64,000 nt of DNA from Gammaproteobacteria bacterium (GTDB lineage Bacteria > Pseudomonadota > Gammaproteobacteria > Enterobacterales > Psychrobiaceae), in contig JABSRT010000019.1 of assembly GCA_013214945.1 (NCBI GenBank), positions 1 through 64,000 of the forward strand. The letters run 5' to 3'. Numbering within the stretch: the first letter of the stretch is position 1; each line of letters starts with the position of its first letter. Made by a program: the position numbers and the translations under genes. Under the pieces are notes generated by a model. That model was not told the origin of the DNA. It searched no databases and saw only the letters and a list, made by a program, of their open reading frames with translations. Positions 35,343 through 44,954 of this stretch are shown one piece after another.

Positions 35343-38177
35343 TTAGTTTGATTGTAGTACCAAACCCGCTGGTAAAGCGTCGCCATAAACCCGCTTGGTT
35401 TCAGCCTCATTAAGTATTTTGACCTGACTAACCATTTCGATCCAACTTGTTGGTGCCTTAGCTTTGCTGAGCTTGTCGATAACCTGCGCGATTAGACTGT
35501 CGTCAAGATCACGCGTACGATCGCCGCACTTGCGCACCATCATGACGGCGGCAAAAGCAATGAATTGGTCTTTTTTCCAATCGTGCTTAAGTAGTTGCGG
35601 CAACCAAGCGGCTATCTGAGTCGGAGCAATCACGTTATGAGCGCTGCCATAAAATAGTGAACGGCTGCAAATACGCCCGATTGCCCACCAATTAGCTTGC
35701 GCATTGGCCGATTTTTTCGTGCGTTCAAGCAACCATTGCACTAACTCTATTTTGGTCGCAAGCGATAGATGCTCTAACGATGCCGCCAGTCGTACCATGT
35801 CTTCGTAAGATTTAGTCGCGAGTTCAGCGACAAGCTTACGGTTTTTTAAATTGCTTGGATTAATGTAAGGAGCAATATCATGATAAATCTGTTGCTGGCG
35901 TTGCTCGTTTAAGCCACCGGCTGCGCGGCGCCAAAAAGTCCACCACTCAGCCCAGCTTGGCGTGGCTTTGTTAAACTGTAACCCGGTGGCATAAAGTGGC
36001 CATATTTGTTCAACTCGCCAATCATCGAGCGCAAAACCAAATCCCGGGCGCAACATAAAACCAGCCTGCTTAAACCAATTTCGTTCATGTAACTCTGAAC
36101 GGCGACGACGTTTTTGACCCTGTAACAAATAATCAACTAACTCTCTTAATACTGGCGTTTGCCAATCTTCCCGTTTTCCCAGTGCTTTTTCCAATGCCGG
36201 TTTTAAATTTTTGACCGCTTTAGGATCTGTGGTTTTGTTGCTATTACCGTATACCGTCTCGATTGCTGCAATTGCCTCGGGGAATTTGGCGGGCAAAGCT
36301 GATTGTGACCCATCACTTGTTGACTGACTATCTTTTGAATGAGAATCCTTTAAATGAGTAAGTGCTTTACGGATTTGAAATTCAACCTGCCAGCGCTGAC
36401 TAGGATCGTTAACCGAAACACAGGCAAGTTCGAGCGTGCCTACTTGGGTCAATTGACAAACTAACGTGACATCAACCTTAGTTTGCTGCTCATTTTTTAT
36501 CGCGGCGACCAACGGTGGCAAATTAATGTAACGTTCGGTATTAAGTCTCATCAATTGACCCGGATTAAAGACTTGATCATCTGTGGTCGACGCTAAATTA
36601 AACCGTACTGGTTTGCCTAAGGTCAATGAAAAAACATGCTCTTTTAATGCCACTTCAATGTTTTCTTCAGTGCCTTTAGGCAACAAGCAAATGCCCTCGC
36701 CCTCATCGCTATCAAGCACTAAAAAGAACGAACGAGCAGAGCCACCGCCAATTTTTAATTGGCTGCCAGCGCGTGCTTTAGCATAAGCTACTGCGCCAAA
36801 AGCTACCGCAAGATCAGGATTGGTGTTTTCAAGTATTGTTACCGGTGCCTGTTTCCAGTTGCTGAAAACGTCGGCCGCACGGTCACTAAGTAGTTTGCTA
36901 TTAAACAACCCACCATTGAGTAAAATTGCACTAGGGATCGCGGGTCTGTCATCATCGGTTTCCATTCGTAATGCCTTACGACAAGCCAATTGATGTTGAT
37001 TTAAAAATTGCGCTAAATGTTTACTAATCGCTGGATCGGCTGCATAAGGCAAACCAAATTCCACAATTGCACTCTGGCGTACATCAGGTAATTGTGAAAA
37101 GTCAGTCAGTGGTAAAAAACCGTCTAAGGCCAACTGTTGAACTTCAGTACCCGTTAATTCACACGTCTTTGAGCCGCCAATCAGTCGAGAACCGCCGCCG
37201 AGCACGGTAACATTTGCAAATTCTGGGGGTTGATGGCCCAGTAATAATTCCTTAGCCTGACGTGTTTGTTGAATTAATTGCGATAACGCCGCACTCGACA
37301 TTTTTTTATGACCAACACTGAGCCGCTGCTCAGCGGTATAAGCCAGTGCTAAATCTAAATTGTCGCCACCGAGCATTAAATGGTCACCAACCCCGATCCG
37401 GTTCAGTGCCAGATTATGGTCAGTTGCATTTATTTCAACACTGATCAAACTTAAATCAGTGGTACCGCCGCCAACATCACAGACCATTAACAGTGGAATA
37501 TCTTTCAGCAAAGCTTGGGCATTATCACGATTTTTTTGGTACCAGTGGTATACCACAGCTTGCGGTTCTTCGAGCAACACAATATTGTCAAGCCCAGCCA
37601 GTGCAGCCGCTTCGACAGTAAAAGCCCGCGCCGCTTCATCGAACGATGCAGGCACAGTAATCACAACTTGCTGTTGATTAAGCGGTGCGTCTTGATGGTG
37701 ATGATCCCAACACTGGCGCACGTGATTTAAATAACTGGCACTGGCGACCAAAGGTGATACCTTTGCAACCTCGTCACTGCTACCCCAAGGTAAAATGGCG
37801 GCAGTTCGGTCGACCTCAAGGTGCGACAACCAACTTTTGGCACTGACAACTTGGCGCCCTGCCACTTTAGCACCAAGCTCGCGCGCTAGCTCACCAATAA
37901 CAACTAAGGGTAATTCGCCACTGACTCCTTGATGCGACCACGGCAGTACGAGTTGATCACTCGTCAGTTCACCAGCCATTGCATGATAGCGAAAACTCGG
38001 TAACAAGGGCTTTCTCGCCACGACACCCGGCGCAACTAATTGATCGATTTCAAATATTTGGCTTATTTGAGCTTGGCTATTTACCACGCTGTCGTCCAAA
38101 GGACTAAAGGCGACAACCGTGTGAGTTGTGCCAAGATCGATACCAACCTGAAAACGCGGCTGTGCTTGGTTGTTCAT
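35343..38177 (-). CDS. large Hsp70-family protein with C-terminal DUF3731-like extension
   Basis: This 944-residue protein has an Hsp70/actin ATPase domain: phosphate-1 GIDLGTTHTVVAF near 12-24, phosphate-2 CDVGGGTTDLSLI, and adenosine-type ILLNGGLF. It lacks the normal DnaK substrate domain. Beyond about residue 560, a charged linker leads to a 300-residue helical region (RNWFKQAGFMLRPGFGFALD and so on) like the DNA-K-related/DUF3731 family. The start at 38177 is set by GGAG just upstream. It is third in an operon after DUF2760 and the other Hsp70. The paired Hsp70s may work as a dimer; the client is unknown. Confidence 0.82.
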   Translation of the reverse strand: MNNQAQPRFQVGIDLGTTHTVVAFSPLDDSVVNSQAQISQIFEIDQLVAPGVVARKPLLPSFRYHAMAGELTSDQLVLPWSHQGVSGELPLVVIGELARELGAKVAGRQVVSAKSWLSHLEVDRTAAILPWGSSDEVAKVSPLVASASYLNHVRQCWDHHHQDAPLNQQQVVITVPASFDEAARAFTVEAAALAGLDNIVLLEEPQAVVYHWYQKNRDNAQALLKDIPLLMVCDVGGGTTDLSLISVEINATDHNLALNRIGVGDHLMLGGDNLDLALAYTAEQRLSVGHKKMSSAALSQLIQQTRQAKELLLGHQPPEFANVTVLGGGSRLIGGSKTCELTGTEVQQLALDGFLPLTDFSQLPDVRQSAIVEFGLPYAADPAISKHLAQFLNQHQLACRKALRMETDDDRPAIPSAILLNGGLFNSKLLSDRAADVFSNWKQAPVTILENTNPDLAVAFGAVAYAKARAGSQLKIGGGSARSFFLVLDSDEGEGICLLPKGTEENIEVALKEHVFSLTLGKPVRFNLASTTDDQVFNPGQLMRLNTERYINLPPLVAAIKNEQQTKVDVTLVCQLTQVGTLELACVSVNDPSQRWQVEFQIRKALTHLKDSHSKDSQSTSDGSQSALPAKFPEAIAAIETVYGNSNKTTDPKAVKNLKPALEKALGKREDWQTPVLRELVDYLLQGQKRRRRSELHERNWFKQAGFMLRPGFGFALDDWRVEQIWPLYATGLQFNKATPSWAEWWTFWRRAAGGLNEQRQQQIYHDIAPYINPSNLKNRKLVAELATKSYEDMVRLAASLEHLSLATKIELVQWLLERTKKSANAQANWWAIGRICSRSLFYGSAHNVIAPTQIAAWLPQLLKHDWKKDQFIAFAAVMMVRKCGDRTRDLDDSLIAQVIDKLSKAKAPTSWIEMVSQVKILNEAETKRVYGDALPAGLVLQSN

Positions 38178-38226
38178 TGGGACTCCGGAGTGATGAGAGG
38201 TGAAACTAGCTGAAAAGTGGGAATTA

Positions 38227-38254
38227 GGCAGTAATACCATTGGGTATTACTGCC
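38227..38254. other. hairpin between the two hsp70-like genes
   Basis: GGCAGTAATACC pairs with GGTATTACTGCC around a four-base loop, within the 110-base gap. Without a T tract it is more likely an mRNA-processing or stability element that separates the two cistrons. Confidence 0.5.
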
Positions 38255-38287
38255 ATTGCATTGCTATTTAAAGATGTATTGAACGGG

Positions 38288-40111
38288 TTATTTAGCCCGC
38301 ACGTCAAACTCAACCTGCCAGCGTTCGTCGCCGTCACGCGCAATAACCTCAAGGGCTAAAGTACCAACTTCAGTGACGCGTGCCGCTAGTGTCACCGGCA
38401 CAACATCGCCAGCATTGCGACCTTCAATCGGCAAGGTCGCTGATATTTCAGGTAACTCTTCCAGTTCATCAGGCGCCCAAAAATCAAGGTGAGTACCAAC
38501 TTCGTCATCGCGGCGCACAGTCGAGCCGAAAAACTTAAATTGTACCGGTTGGCCAACAACGACCCCAAACTGGCGGTCTGTTACCTGGGTACTAGATCCT
38601 TCTTCCATTCCAAATGGCGCCACACATATAGCTTCTAGGGGGGGTGCCATACCAGGAATGGCCGGCATCGCACTTTCAATGCCAACATAATATGCGCTGG
38701 CAATGCCACCACGAATTCTGACGCCTTTGCCATGACGAACATAACCATAATAAGACGCGCCACTAGCAACGGCTAAATCAAGATCGACCCCAGTCAACAA
38801 TTTAGCTTCGTTGGCATCAGCGTCGGTTAACCAGCCATTGATAATAGCCATAAGCCGTGAAGACAGCAGATCCGACTTTAAAACGCCACCATTAAATAAA
38901 ATCGCCGTTGGTTTGATGAAATCGTCTTCACTTTCACCAAATAGCTCGGTGACCGCGTCGTGTTGACGATTTAGAAAGGCGGCAAGATGACGAGAAATTG
39001 CGGCATCTTGAGCATAAGGCAGACCAATTTGAGTCAGGGCGGTACGCGCTTGCGCAACCGGATGTTCGGTAACGGGCGTCTTAGGGAAAAAACCTTCGAC
39101 TAACACTTGTTGGACTTCTTGCTGAGTTAGTTCAGTTTTCAACGTTGAACCAAGCAATTTTGAACCACGGCTCGGCACCACAATAGGTACTGACTGCAAG
39201 TCACTGTCATTTAATAATGCTTCTTTAGCATCGCGACAGGCGTGTACCATGCCTTGAATTTGCCAAGGTTGTAGATTTTTACCTTGTTGGGCTAATTTAG
39301 CGCGTAAAGTATATGCCAGTGCCAAATCCATATTGTCACCGCCAAGTAAAATATGATCACCAACGGCGACTCGATTTAAGGTTAAATTACCGTCTTGTTC
39401 GGTGACTGCGATTAACGATAAATCAGTAGTGCCACCACCAACATCAATCACTAAGATAACGTCACCGACACTCACTTGCTCACGCCAGTTATCTTCATTA
39501 TTTTTAAGCCAGCTATACACCGCTGCTTGTGGTTCTTCCAGTAATGTTAAATGTTCAAAGCCGACTTCGGTCGCCGCGGCAGCGGTTAGCTCTCTTGCAC
39601 CAGGATCAAACGACGCAGGCACAGTAATAGTAACATCTTGCTCCGTTAGCGGCATTTGTGGAAAGGCCTGTAACCATGCGGCGGCCAAATGTTCTAGGTA
39701 GTATTTACTCGCAGTAACTGGTGAGACCTTAGTTACTTCGTCTGGGCTGTTCAGTGGTAAAAAGGCATTATGGCGATCAACTCCGCCATGCCCTAACCAG
39801 CTTTTAGCGCTAGCGACTAAACGGATCGGCGTTTTACTGCCTAAATTTCTAGCTAAGGTGCCGACCACAATTTGGTTATCAGCAGACCAAGGCAATGCCA
39901 TTTGACCTGGCGCTAATTCAGCTTCGTGGGCTTGATATAAAAATGAAGGCAGTTGATTTTTTTCTTCAACCGAGCCTGCAGCAGTAAGTTGCGGGATCGT
40001 CAGTATTTGTGGTTCAATATTATCGCTGTCACTGTGCAGGTCAACATATGACAGCACGCAGTGAGTCGTGCCTAAATCGATGCCAACACTATATCTTGGT
40101 GATTGGTTCAT
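38288..40111 (-). CDS. Hsp70-family protein
   Basis: This 607-residue Hsp70-like ATPase starts MNQSPRYSVGIDLGTTHCVL, has VILVIDVGGGTTDLSLIAV, the linker-side ILFNGGVLKSDLL and a short beta-rich C-terminal part ending ERWQVEFDVRAK. It lacks DnaK's C-terminal lid. It is clearly homologous along its length to the larger partner next door, so the pair arose by duplication. The ATG overlaps the DUF2760 stop (ATGA), so translation is coupled. Confidence 0.85.
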   Translation of the reverse strand: MNQSPRYSVGIDLGTTHCVLSYVDLHSDSDNIEPQILTIPQLTAAGSVEEKNQLPSFLYQAHEAELAPGQMALPWSADNQIVVGTLARNLGSKTPIRLVASAKSWLGHGGVDRHNAFLPLNSPDEVTKVSPVTASKYYLEHLAAAWLQAFPQMPLTEQDVTITVPASFDPGARELTAAAATEVGFEHLTLLEEPQAAVYSWLKNNEDNWREQVSVGDVILVIDVGGGTTDLSLIAVTEQDGNLTLNRVAVGDHILLGGDNMDLALAYTLRAKLAQQGKNLQPWQIQGMVHACRDAKEALLNDSDLQSVPIVVPSRGSKLLGSTLKTELTQQEVQQVLVEGFFPKTPVTEHPVAQARTALTQIGLPYAQDAAISRHLAAFLNRQHDAVTELFGESEDDFIKPTAILFNGGVLKSDLLSSRLMAIINGWLTDADANEAKLLTGVDLDLAVASGASYYGYVRHGKGVRIRGGIASAYYVGIESAMPAIPGMAPPLEAICVAPFGMEEGSSTQVTDRQFGVVVGQPVQFKFFGSTVRRDDEVGTHLDFWAPDELEELPEISATLPIEGRNAGDVVPVTLAARVTEVGTLALEVIARDGDERWQVEFDVRAK

Positions 40112-40782
40112 AGTTCCACCTCTGCAGCAGCAACGATATTAAGATCATGACCCGGCGCTAACTTAGGTAATTTTGTTGCAGCAACTTTCCAACCTTTATG
40201 GACCAAAATACCAGAGAATGGTGCTTGACCAACAACATTGCCGGTTAGGCGAATTTGCGTTGCGTCGAACCCTGCTGGCAAAGTAATTGGGCTCTCTTCT
40301 TCTTGGTTAACCACTGGCTCCAAGGTGAAATATTGACTAAGCACTTTCTGGCCACCTTCGTGAATAACGCGTGCTGCCGCGCCAACTTCTGCATCGGCAA
40401 AGCCAGTCAGATCTTCACTGATAAAGTCGATAAAGCGGGCTTCTTGCTGCAGCAAAGATAATAATTGCAAGGCAGCAGCTGGGCTGGTTGAGTCAAGTTT
40501 CGCACTTACTTCAACTTCTTTGATCACTTCAACTTCTTTGATTACTTCAATTTCTTTAATCACTTCAACTTCTTTGATTACTTCAATTTCTTTGATCACT
40601 TCAATTTCTTTAATCACTTCAATTTCTTTGATTACTTCGATTTCTTTTTCGACAATTTCATTTTTGCCTTTTTTACTGACATACAATAATGCGAAAATAA
40701 TGGCTGTCGCCGCAAGTCCAGCATGCCCTTGATCTAACAAGTTTGGTGCCGTTTCAAAAATGGCTGAAAAGTCTAAATTCAT
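40108..40782 (-). CDS. DUF2760 protein with membrane anchor and repeat-built helix
   Basis: This 224-residue protein has an N-terminal hydrophobic segment (LAATAIIFALLYVSKKGK), then about eight copies of a six-residue unit (IKEIEV or close), then a globular DUF2760 domain (ALQLLSLLQQEARFIDFI, then GAAARVIHEGG). The repeats should form a long charged helix or coiled coil holding the domain away from the membrane. ATG 40782 is preferred over an upstream start at 40815. It is first in an operon with two Hsp70-like genes, suggesting it recruits or anchors them at the inner membrane. Confidence 0.78.
   Translation of the reverse strand: MNLDFSAIFETAPNLLDQGHAGLAATAIIFALLYVSKKGKNEIVEKEIEVIKEIEVIKEIEVIKEIEVIKEVEVIKEIEVIKEVEVIKEVEVSAKLDSTSPAAALQLLSLLQQEARFIDFISEDLTGFADAEVGAAARVIHEGGQKVLSQYFTLEPVVNQEEESPITLPAGFDATQIRLTGNVVGQAPFSGILVHKGWKVAATKLPKLAPGHDLNIVAAAEVEL
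40508..40651 (-). repeat. 18-base tandem repeat within the DUF2760 gene
   Basis: Seven good and one degenerate unit of ACTTCAAYTTCTTTRATY, each 18 bases, encode IKE(I/V)EV. Units differ mainly at synonymous or Ile/Val positions. In-frame repeats of this kind tend to change copy number by slippage without disturbing the frame. Confidence 0.92.
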
Positions 40783-41234
40783 AGTGCTCTCTCTAACAAA
40801 TGCGCTATTGCTCAATATTGCAACGCAATTGGATAATAAATAACTGATGCCGCGTATTTTACCATTCCATTGCGTTTAAGGCACGCGTTTAAGGCACAGT
40901 ATTCTTTGGTTATCTGATAATAATAAGTAGCTTAATTTTACATTGTCGGTATTTTCCAACGTAGTTATCACAACAGCAACTTAAACTAATGGAGATACTT
41001 TGTTCACAAAGTACTTAAGCATAAATTTGCCGCCCAATTAATGCTGTTATTTGCTTAAATAGCCGGTGAAGATTTTTTTAAGGTATTTTCTGACTGATAT
41101 AACACTTTATAGCACTAGAGTTGGCTAATACATATTTGGCTTAGGTTTAGAATCTATAAGTATTGGGCTTAATAAAAAATCGCCGTAATTAGCAACTAAT
41201 TACGGCGACCTTAAATCCTATTTAGCCAATGAAA
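40783..41234. other. intergenic stretch of 452 bases
   Basis: No gene is supported. A small hairpin, TACTTTG/CAAAGTA with TTCA loop (about 40996-41013), and the proV terminator at the far end are the only structures. It should hold the promoter for the DUF2760-hsp70 operon; none stands out. Confidence 0.5.
41176..41207 (-). terminator. terminator of the proXWV operon
   Basis: CGCCGTAATTAG pairs perfectly with CTAATTACGGCG around CAA. Read on the minus strand, it is followed by ATTTTTTATT, a good intrinsic terminator just after the proV stop. Confidence 0.85.
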
Positions 41235-42482
41235 CTACGCGGTGTTCGACTTATTAGTACTATTTCTTACTTGATCACTTAATATCTCTGCCAATGTTGA
41301 ACGAGACAAGTTCCCTTCAACGTCACCGTCTTCATTTAATACCGGTAACGGCAACACATTGTCTAACATCTCAGGAATGACGGTTTCTAATAACGCATCG
41401 GCTTGCACACCCGGCACATCTTCTAATAACGACGAGTCAATAGCATTGCTATAGTCGCTTTGTTCGACATTCTCTAAGGTGTCTTGCGTAATGATGCCTT
41501 GATAACCATCACCATTGACCACATAACCATAATCGTGTTTTGATTGACGCATTTGGGCAACGGCTTCACCGATTGTTTCGCTCGAGATCCGACAAATTTG
41601 TGGCTGCATCACCGTTTCAACAGTCAAAGCACGAGCGCGATTGACGTCTTTAACAAATGCTTCAACATAATCATCCGCTGGATTTAATAAGATATCTACC
41701 GGGGCTCCTTGCTGAACTAATACACCATCACGCAAAATAGCGATGGTGTCACCAAGACGCAGTGCCTCATCTAAATCATGCGTGATAAACACAATAGTTT
41801 TTTGCAGTTTTTGCTGCAATTCTATCAATTGATCTTGCATTTCACTACGGATTAAAGGGTCAAGTGCGGAGAAGGCTTCGTCCATTAATAAAATTTCAGC
41901 ATCGGTACATAACGCACGTGCTAAACCAACACGTTGTTGCTGACCACCAGACAGCTGATTCGGGAATTGCTTGGCATAACCGTCTAGTCCGACTGTTTTA
42001 AGCCATTGCCCAGCGCGTTCTAGCCGCTCTTCTTTTTTAACACCTTGGACTTGCAAACCATAACCGATATTTTCAATCACTGTCCGATGCGGCATCAGAC
42101 CAAAACGCTGAAATACCATCGACATTTTATGGCGGCGAAAATCCTGAAGTTCTTTCGTGCTTAAGGTCATTACATCTTGACCATCAATTTCTATTGCGCC
42201 TGCTGTAGGCTCGATTAGGCGGTTAAAGTGTCTGATTAAAGTTGACTTACCTGAGCCTGATAAGCCCATTATTACAAAAATTTCTCCCGGATATATATCG
42301 AGATTTATATCAGACAGCCCCAGCGTATGACCTGTTTCGGCTAAAATTTGATCTTTAGATTGACCCGCTTTAACTTTCTCTAAGACCTTTTTTTCGTTAT
42401 CACCAAAGATCTTATACAGATTTTTTATTCTAATTAATGGCGTTTTATTTTTATTATTATTTTGTTGCTTACTGTTGCTCAT
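41235..42482 (-). CDS. proV: glycine betaine/proline ABC transporter ATPase ProV
   Basis: This 415-residue ATPase is for osmoprotectant import. It carries Walker A GLSGSGKST near 68, signature LSGGQQQRVGLARAL, Walker B ILLMDEAFSALD, and a C-terminal pair of CBS-like regions (about 290-410) that sense ionic strength in related transporters. The start at 42482 follows the proW stop by one base. An upstream frame to 42560 lies inside proW. It completes the proX-proW-proV order. Confidence 0.93.
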   Translation of the reverse strand: MSNSKQQNNNKNKTPLIRIKNLYKIFGDNEKKVLEKVKAGQSKDQILAETGHTLGLSDINLDIYPGEIFVIMGLSGSGKSTLIRHFNRLIEPTAGAIEIDGQDVMTLSTKELQDFRRHKMSMVFQRFGLMPHRTVIENIGYGLQVQGVKKEERLERAGQWLKTVGLDGYAKQFPNQLSGGQQQRVGLARALCTDAEILLMDEAFSALDPLIRSEMQDQLIELQQKLQKTIVFITHDLDEALRLGDTIAILRDGVLVQQGAPVDILLNPADDYVEAFVKDVNRARALTVETVMQPQICRISSETIGEAVAQMRQSKHDYGYVVNGDGYQGIITQDTLENVEQSDYSNAIDSSLLEDVPGVQADALLETVIPEMLDNVLPLPVLNEDGDVEGNLSRSTLAEILSDQVRNSTNKSNTA

Positions 42483-42483
42483 A

Positions 42484-43374
42484 TTATTTACCTTCAAAAC
42501 TTTGCAGGGTACGTTTAGCATAACTCTGTGATATTCGATCAAAGATAATCGCGAGCGCAACGATCGCTAACCCATTTAATAATCCAAGCGTAAAATATTG
42601 ATTGGTGATTGATTTTAATACTGGTTGACCTAATCCTTTAACGCCAATCATTGAAGCAATAACGACCATTGCAAGTGCCATCATAATTGTCTGATTGATA
42701 CCGGCCATAATGTTTGGCATTGCGAGTGGTAATTGCACCCCAAATAATCGCTGCATTGAGTTCGCGCCATATGCCGTAGCGGCTTCAAGTACCTCTTTAT
42801 CAACCAAGCGGATCCCTAAGTTGGTTAGCCTAATCACGGGGGGTACTGAATAAATAATTACCGCAATAACCCCAGGTATTTTTCCGATGCCCAATAACAT
42901 CACCACGGGGATTAAATAAACGAATGCGGGCATCGTTTGCATAATATCTAACACTGGAGTAACAAATGACTGCACCCTATTGGAGCGGGCCATCGCAATG
43001 CCTATCGGTAAACCGATAATCACCGACAACAAGGTCGACACCAAAATAATGCTCATGGTGCGCATGGTATTGTCCCACATCCCAAAATAGCCAATTAAGA
43101 AAAACGAACCTGCAACACCCAAGGTCAACTTCCACGAACGACTGGCTAAAAAAGCAAACGCAGCTAATACCGCAATCACTAACCACCATGGTGTGCTTAA
43201 AAGTAGTTTTTCAAACCAGATAAGGAAAGTAAGTAATGGATCGAAAAAGGCCTCTATCGTATCTCCGTATTCGCGCGAAAAACTACGATAAGCGCCGTCG
43301 AGAGTTTTACGGATATCTAAAAGCTGGTGGCGGTCAAGCTGCGGAATTTCAGTTAACCATGATTTTTCTGACAT
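42484..43374 (-). CDS. proW: glycine betaine/proline ABC transporter permease ProW
   Basis: This 296-residue permease has an N-terminal extension (to about 60), then six or so membrane segments. The EAA-type loop (DKEVLEAATAYGANSMQRLFGVQLPLAMPNI) couples to ProV. ProW imports betaine with ProX and ProV. It follows proX after 52 bases that hold an intrinsic terminator, and it overlaps nothing. Confidence 0.92.
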   Translation of the reverse strand: MSEKSWLTEIPQLDRHQLLDIRKTLDGAYRSFSREYGDTIEAFFDPLLTFLIWFEKLLLSTPWWLVIAVLAAFAFLASRSWKLTLGVAGSFFLIGYFGMWDNTMRTMSIILVSTLLSVIIGLPIGIAMARSNRVQSFVTPVLDIMQTMPAFVYLIPVVMLLGIGKIPGVIAVIIYSVPPVIRLTNLGIRLVDKEVLEAATAYGANSMQRLFGVQLPLAMPNIMAGINQTIMMALAMVVIASMIGVKGLGQPVLKSITNQYFTLGLLNGLAIVALAIIFDRISQSYAKRTLQSFEGK

Positions 43375-43393
43375 TGAATTTATTCCCTAAACG

Positions 43394-43416
43394 AAAAAGC
43401 CCGGCTAGGCCGGGCG
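43394..43416 (-). terminator. intercistronic terminator between proX and proW
   Basis: GCCCGGC pairs with GCCGGGC around TAG. On the minus strand the stem is followed by TTTTT. It lies within the operon, so it should partly stop transcription after proX and give more binding protein than permease and ATPase. Confidence 0.75.
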
Positions 43417-43426
43417 ATTCGATTGT

Positions 43427-44434
43427 TTATTTAAGTTCTAATAACGCTTTTTTAATTTTTGTAACCGTTGCAGCATCAAGCCATTTCGACCAAGTATCTT
43501 GATAGTTATTCAAAAAATACTCTGCAGTATATTCACCGTCGGCTTGCTGATCTTCCATCCAAGCTAACAATGTATTCATCTGTGCATTGGTAAATGAGCG
43601 ACCGATCAAATAAGCCAGTGCTTCAGGTGCTCTTTGGGCGAATTTTTCTGTAACCACGCTATCAACAGCTGATGGCGGGTACATGGTCGGTTTAGGATCC
43701 ATACAATCATTTTGAGTAACACACTCTTTAAACTGTTTAACATCAATACCTGAACCAAAATCAACCTTAACCATCTTATATTTACCTAAGATCGCCGTTG
43801 GAGCCCAGTAATAGCCAAACCAAGCTTCCTTACGTTCATAAGCCTTAGCGATAGAACCAGATAAACCAGCACCGGAACCCGGATCAATTAAATCAAAACC
43901 AGCAGAGCTGAGATCCATCGCCGCAAAAAGGTTACTTGAAGATATTTGACAGTTCCAACCGGCAGGACAACCAAAGAAAGCCGATAAAGCTGGATCTTCA
44001 GGATGCTTAAATAATTTAGCGTTGGCTTTAATCCCTTCAATTGTTGCTAAGCTTGGATCTTTTTCAACCATATAGGCTGGCACCCAAAAACCTTCTTCGC
44101 CGCCATCAGATAAAGTAACACCGGCATAACGAATCCGTCCTTCTGCCACGCCTTTATCTAGCGCCTCTTTCATCGCATTACTCCAGAATTCTGGAGCGAT
44201 ATCCGGCTGCCCTTTTTCGATCATTGCAGCACCCGTTGGCATCGTATCACCTGGTACTAGTTCAGCGTCACAACCAAAACCATGCTGAAGAATAAAGCGG
44301 TCGACGTTGGCAATTAAAGTGGCTGAATTCCAGTTCATATCTGCGATAGTTACTTGACCACATTCACTGGCCATTGTGGTCGTCGAAAACGAAGCACATG
44401 TAACCAATAGTGAGGTAGCTAATATTTTTCTCAT
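43427..44434 (-). CDS. proX: glycine betaine/proline-binding periplasmic protein ProX
   Basis: This 335-residue protein has a signal peptide (about 1-22, cleaving near MAS). The mature part starts ECGQVTIADMNWNSATLIANVD, as usual for ProX. Tryptophans (EFWSNAM, GYYWAPTAIL) can form the betaine cage, and Cys pairs (FGCPAGWNCQ, CVTQNDC) suggest disulfides. It is the first gene of proXWV, with a large upstream region; osmotic control is expected from the family. Confidence 0.93.
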   Translation of the reverse strand: MRKILATSLLVTCASFSTTTMASECGQVTIADMNWNSATLIANVDRFILQHGFGCDAELVPGDTMPTGAAMIEKGQPDIAPEFWSNAMKEALDKGVAEGRIRYAGVTLSDGGEEGFWVPAYMVEKDPSLATIEGIKANAKLFKHPEDPALSAFFGCPAGWNCQISSSNLFAAMDLSSAGFDLIDPGSGAGLSGSIAKAYERKEAWFGYYWAPTAILGKYKMVKVDFGSGIDVKQFKECVTQNDCMDPKPTMYPPSAVDSVVTEKFAQRAPEALAYLIGRSFTNAQMNTLLAWMEDQQADGEYTAEYFLNNYQDTWSKWLDAATVTKIKKALLELK

Positions 44435-44658
44435 GCTTGATAATTCCCTAAATTAACAATGAAGTGTTAACAAGAATACAGTATTTTAGGGCGAAAAAGT
44501 TAAAAATTTACAAGATGTTAACAACGGTGGGCTTTTTTGATGCGTTTATTGTTGCAAAAACATACCGAAAACCAATGCTTATTTATCCTATTTTTTAAAG
44601 CAAAAACCTATCGCACCAACAACGAACAAAAACAAACATAACACATTAATAATAAAGA
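44435..44658. other. upstream region of proX
   Basis: AT-rich sequence with no gene. It should hold the osmoregulated proX promoter. I see no convincing operator. Confidence 0.4.
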
Positions 44659-44726
44659 GTTTTAAATGAGTCAGCCAGTCTAATAATGTTTTTTATTGAC
44701 TGTTGTTGCTGACTCACTTTTAAAAC
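44659..44726 (-). terminator. long hairpin after the pepN-DUF2835 operon
   Basis: GAGTCAGC (44668-44675) pairs with GCTGACTC (44708-44715); outer AAAA/TTTT tracts extend it, and CAGTC with GACTG continue the inner stem. It lies seven bases after the DUF2835 stop and probably ends that transcript. Confidence 0.65.
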
Positions 44727-44732
44727 ATCCGT

Positions 44733-44954
44733 TTAACTTAATCGAGTCAAAGAATGGAACTTACCTGATGTTTCAGTGAGCAACTTAAAATCACCGTTTA
44801 TGCCTTGCCGAGTTAGAAATGGCTTAAAATGCTTAGCGGCTAATTCAATAGTGCGGCCTGTAAAATCTCGCACCACAATTTTATCTGCCCCACCGTTATA
44901 AATCGGCAACAGTTGTTCATAACTTAATCGAACGTTAAATAAATATTGGTTCAT
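44733..44954 (-). CDS. DUF2835 family protein
   Basis: This is a 73-residue small protein starting MNQYLFNVRLSYEQLLPIYN and containing IVVRDFTGRTIELAAKHFKP, typical of DUF2835. Function is unknown. It shares one base with the pepN stop and is transcribed with it, a neighbourhood also seen in Shewanella-like genomes. Confidence 0.88.
   Translation of the reverse strand: MNQYLFNVRLSYEQLLPIYNGGADKIVVRDFTGRTIELAAKHFKPFLTRQGINGDFKLLTETSGKFHSLTRLS

Noticed and set aside
40508-40651. CRISPR-like array
   Set aside because: The 18-base units are contiguous with no spacers and lie in frame inside a coding gene.
40520-40732. Plus-strand frame of ITSTSLITSIS repeats
   Set aside because: It is the antisense reading of the DUF2760 helix repeats.
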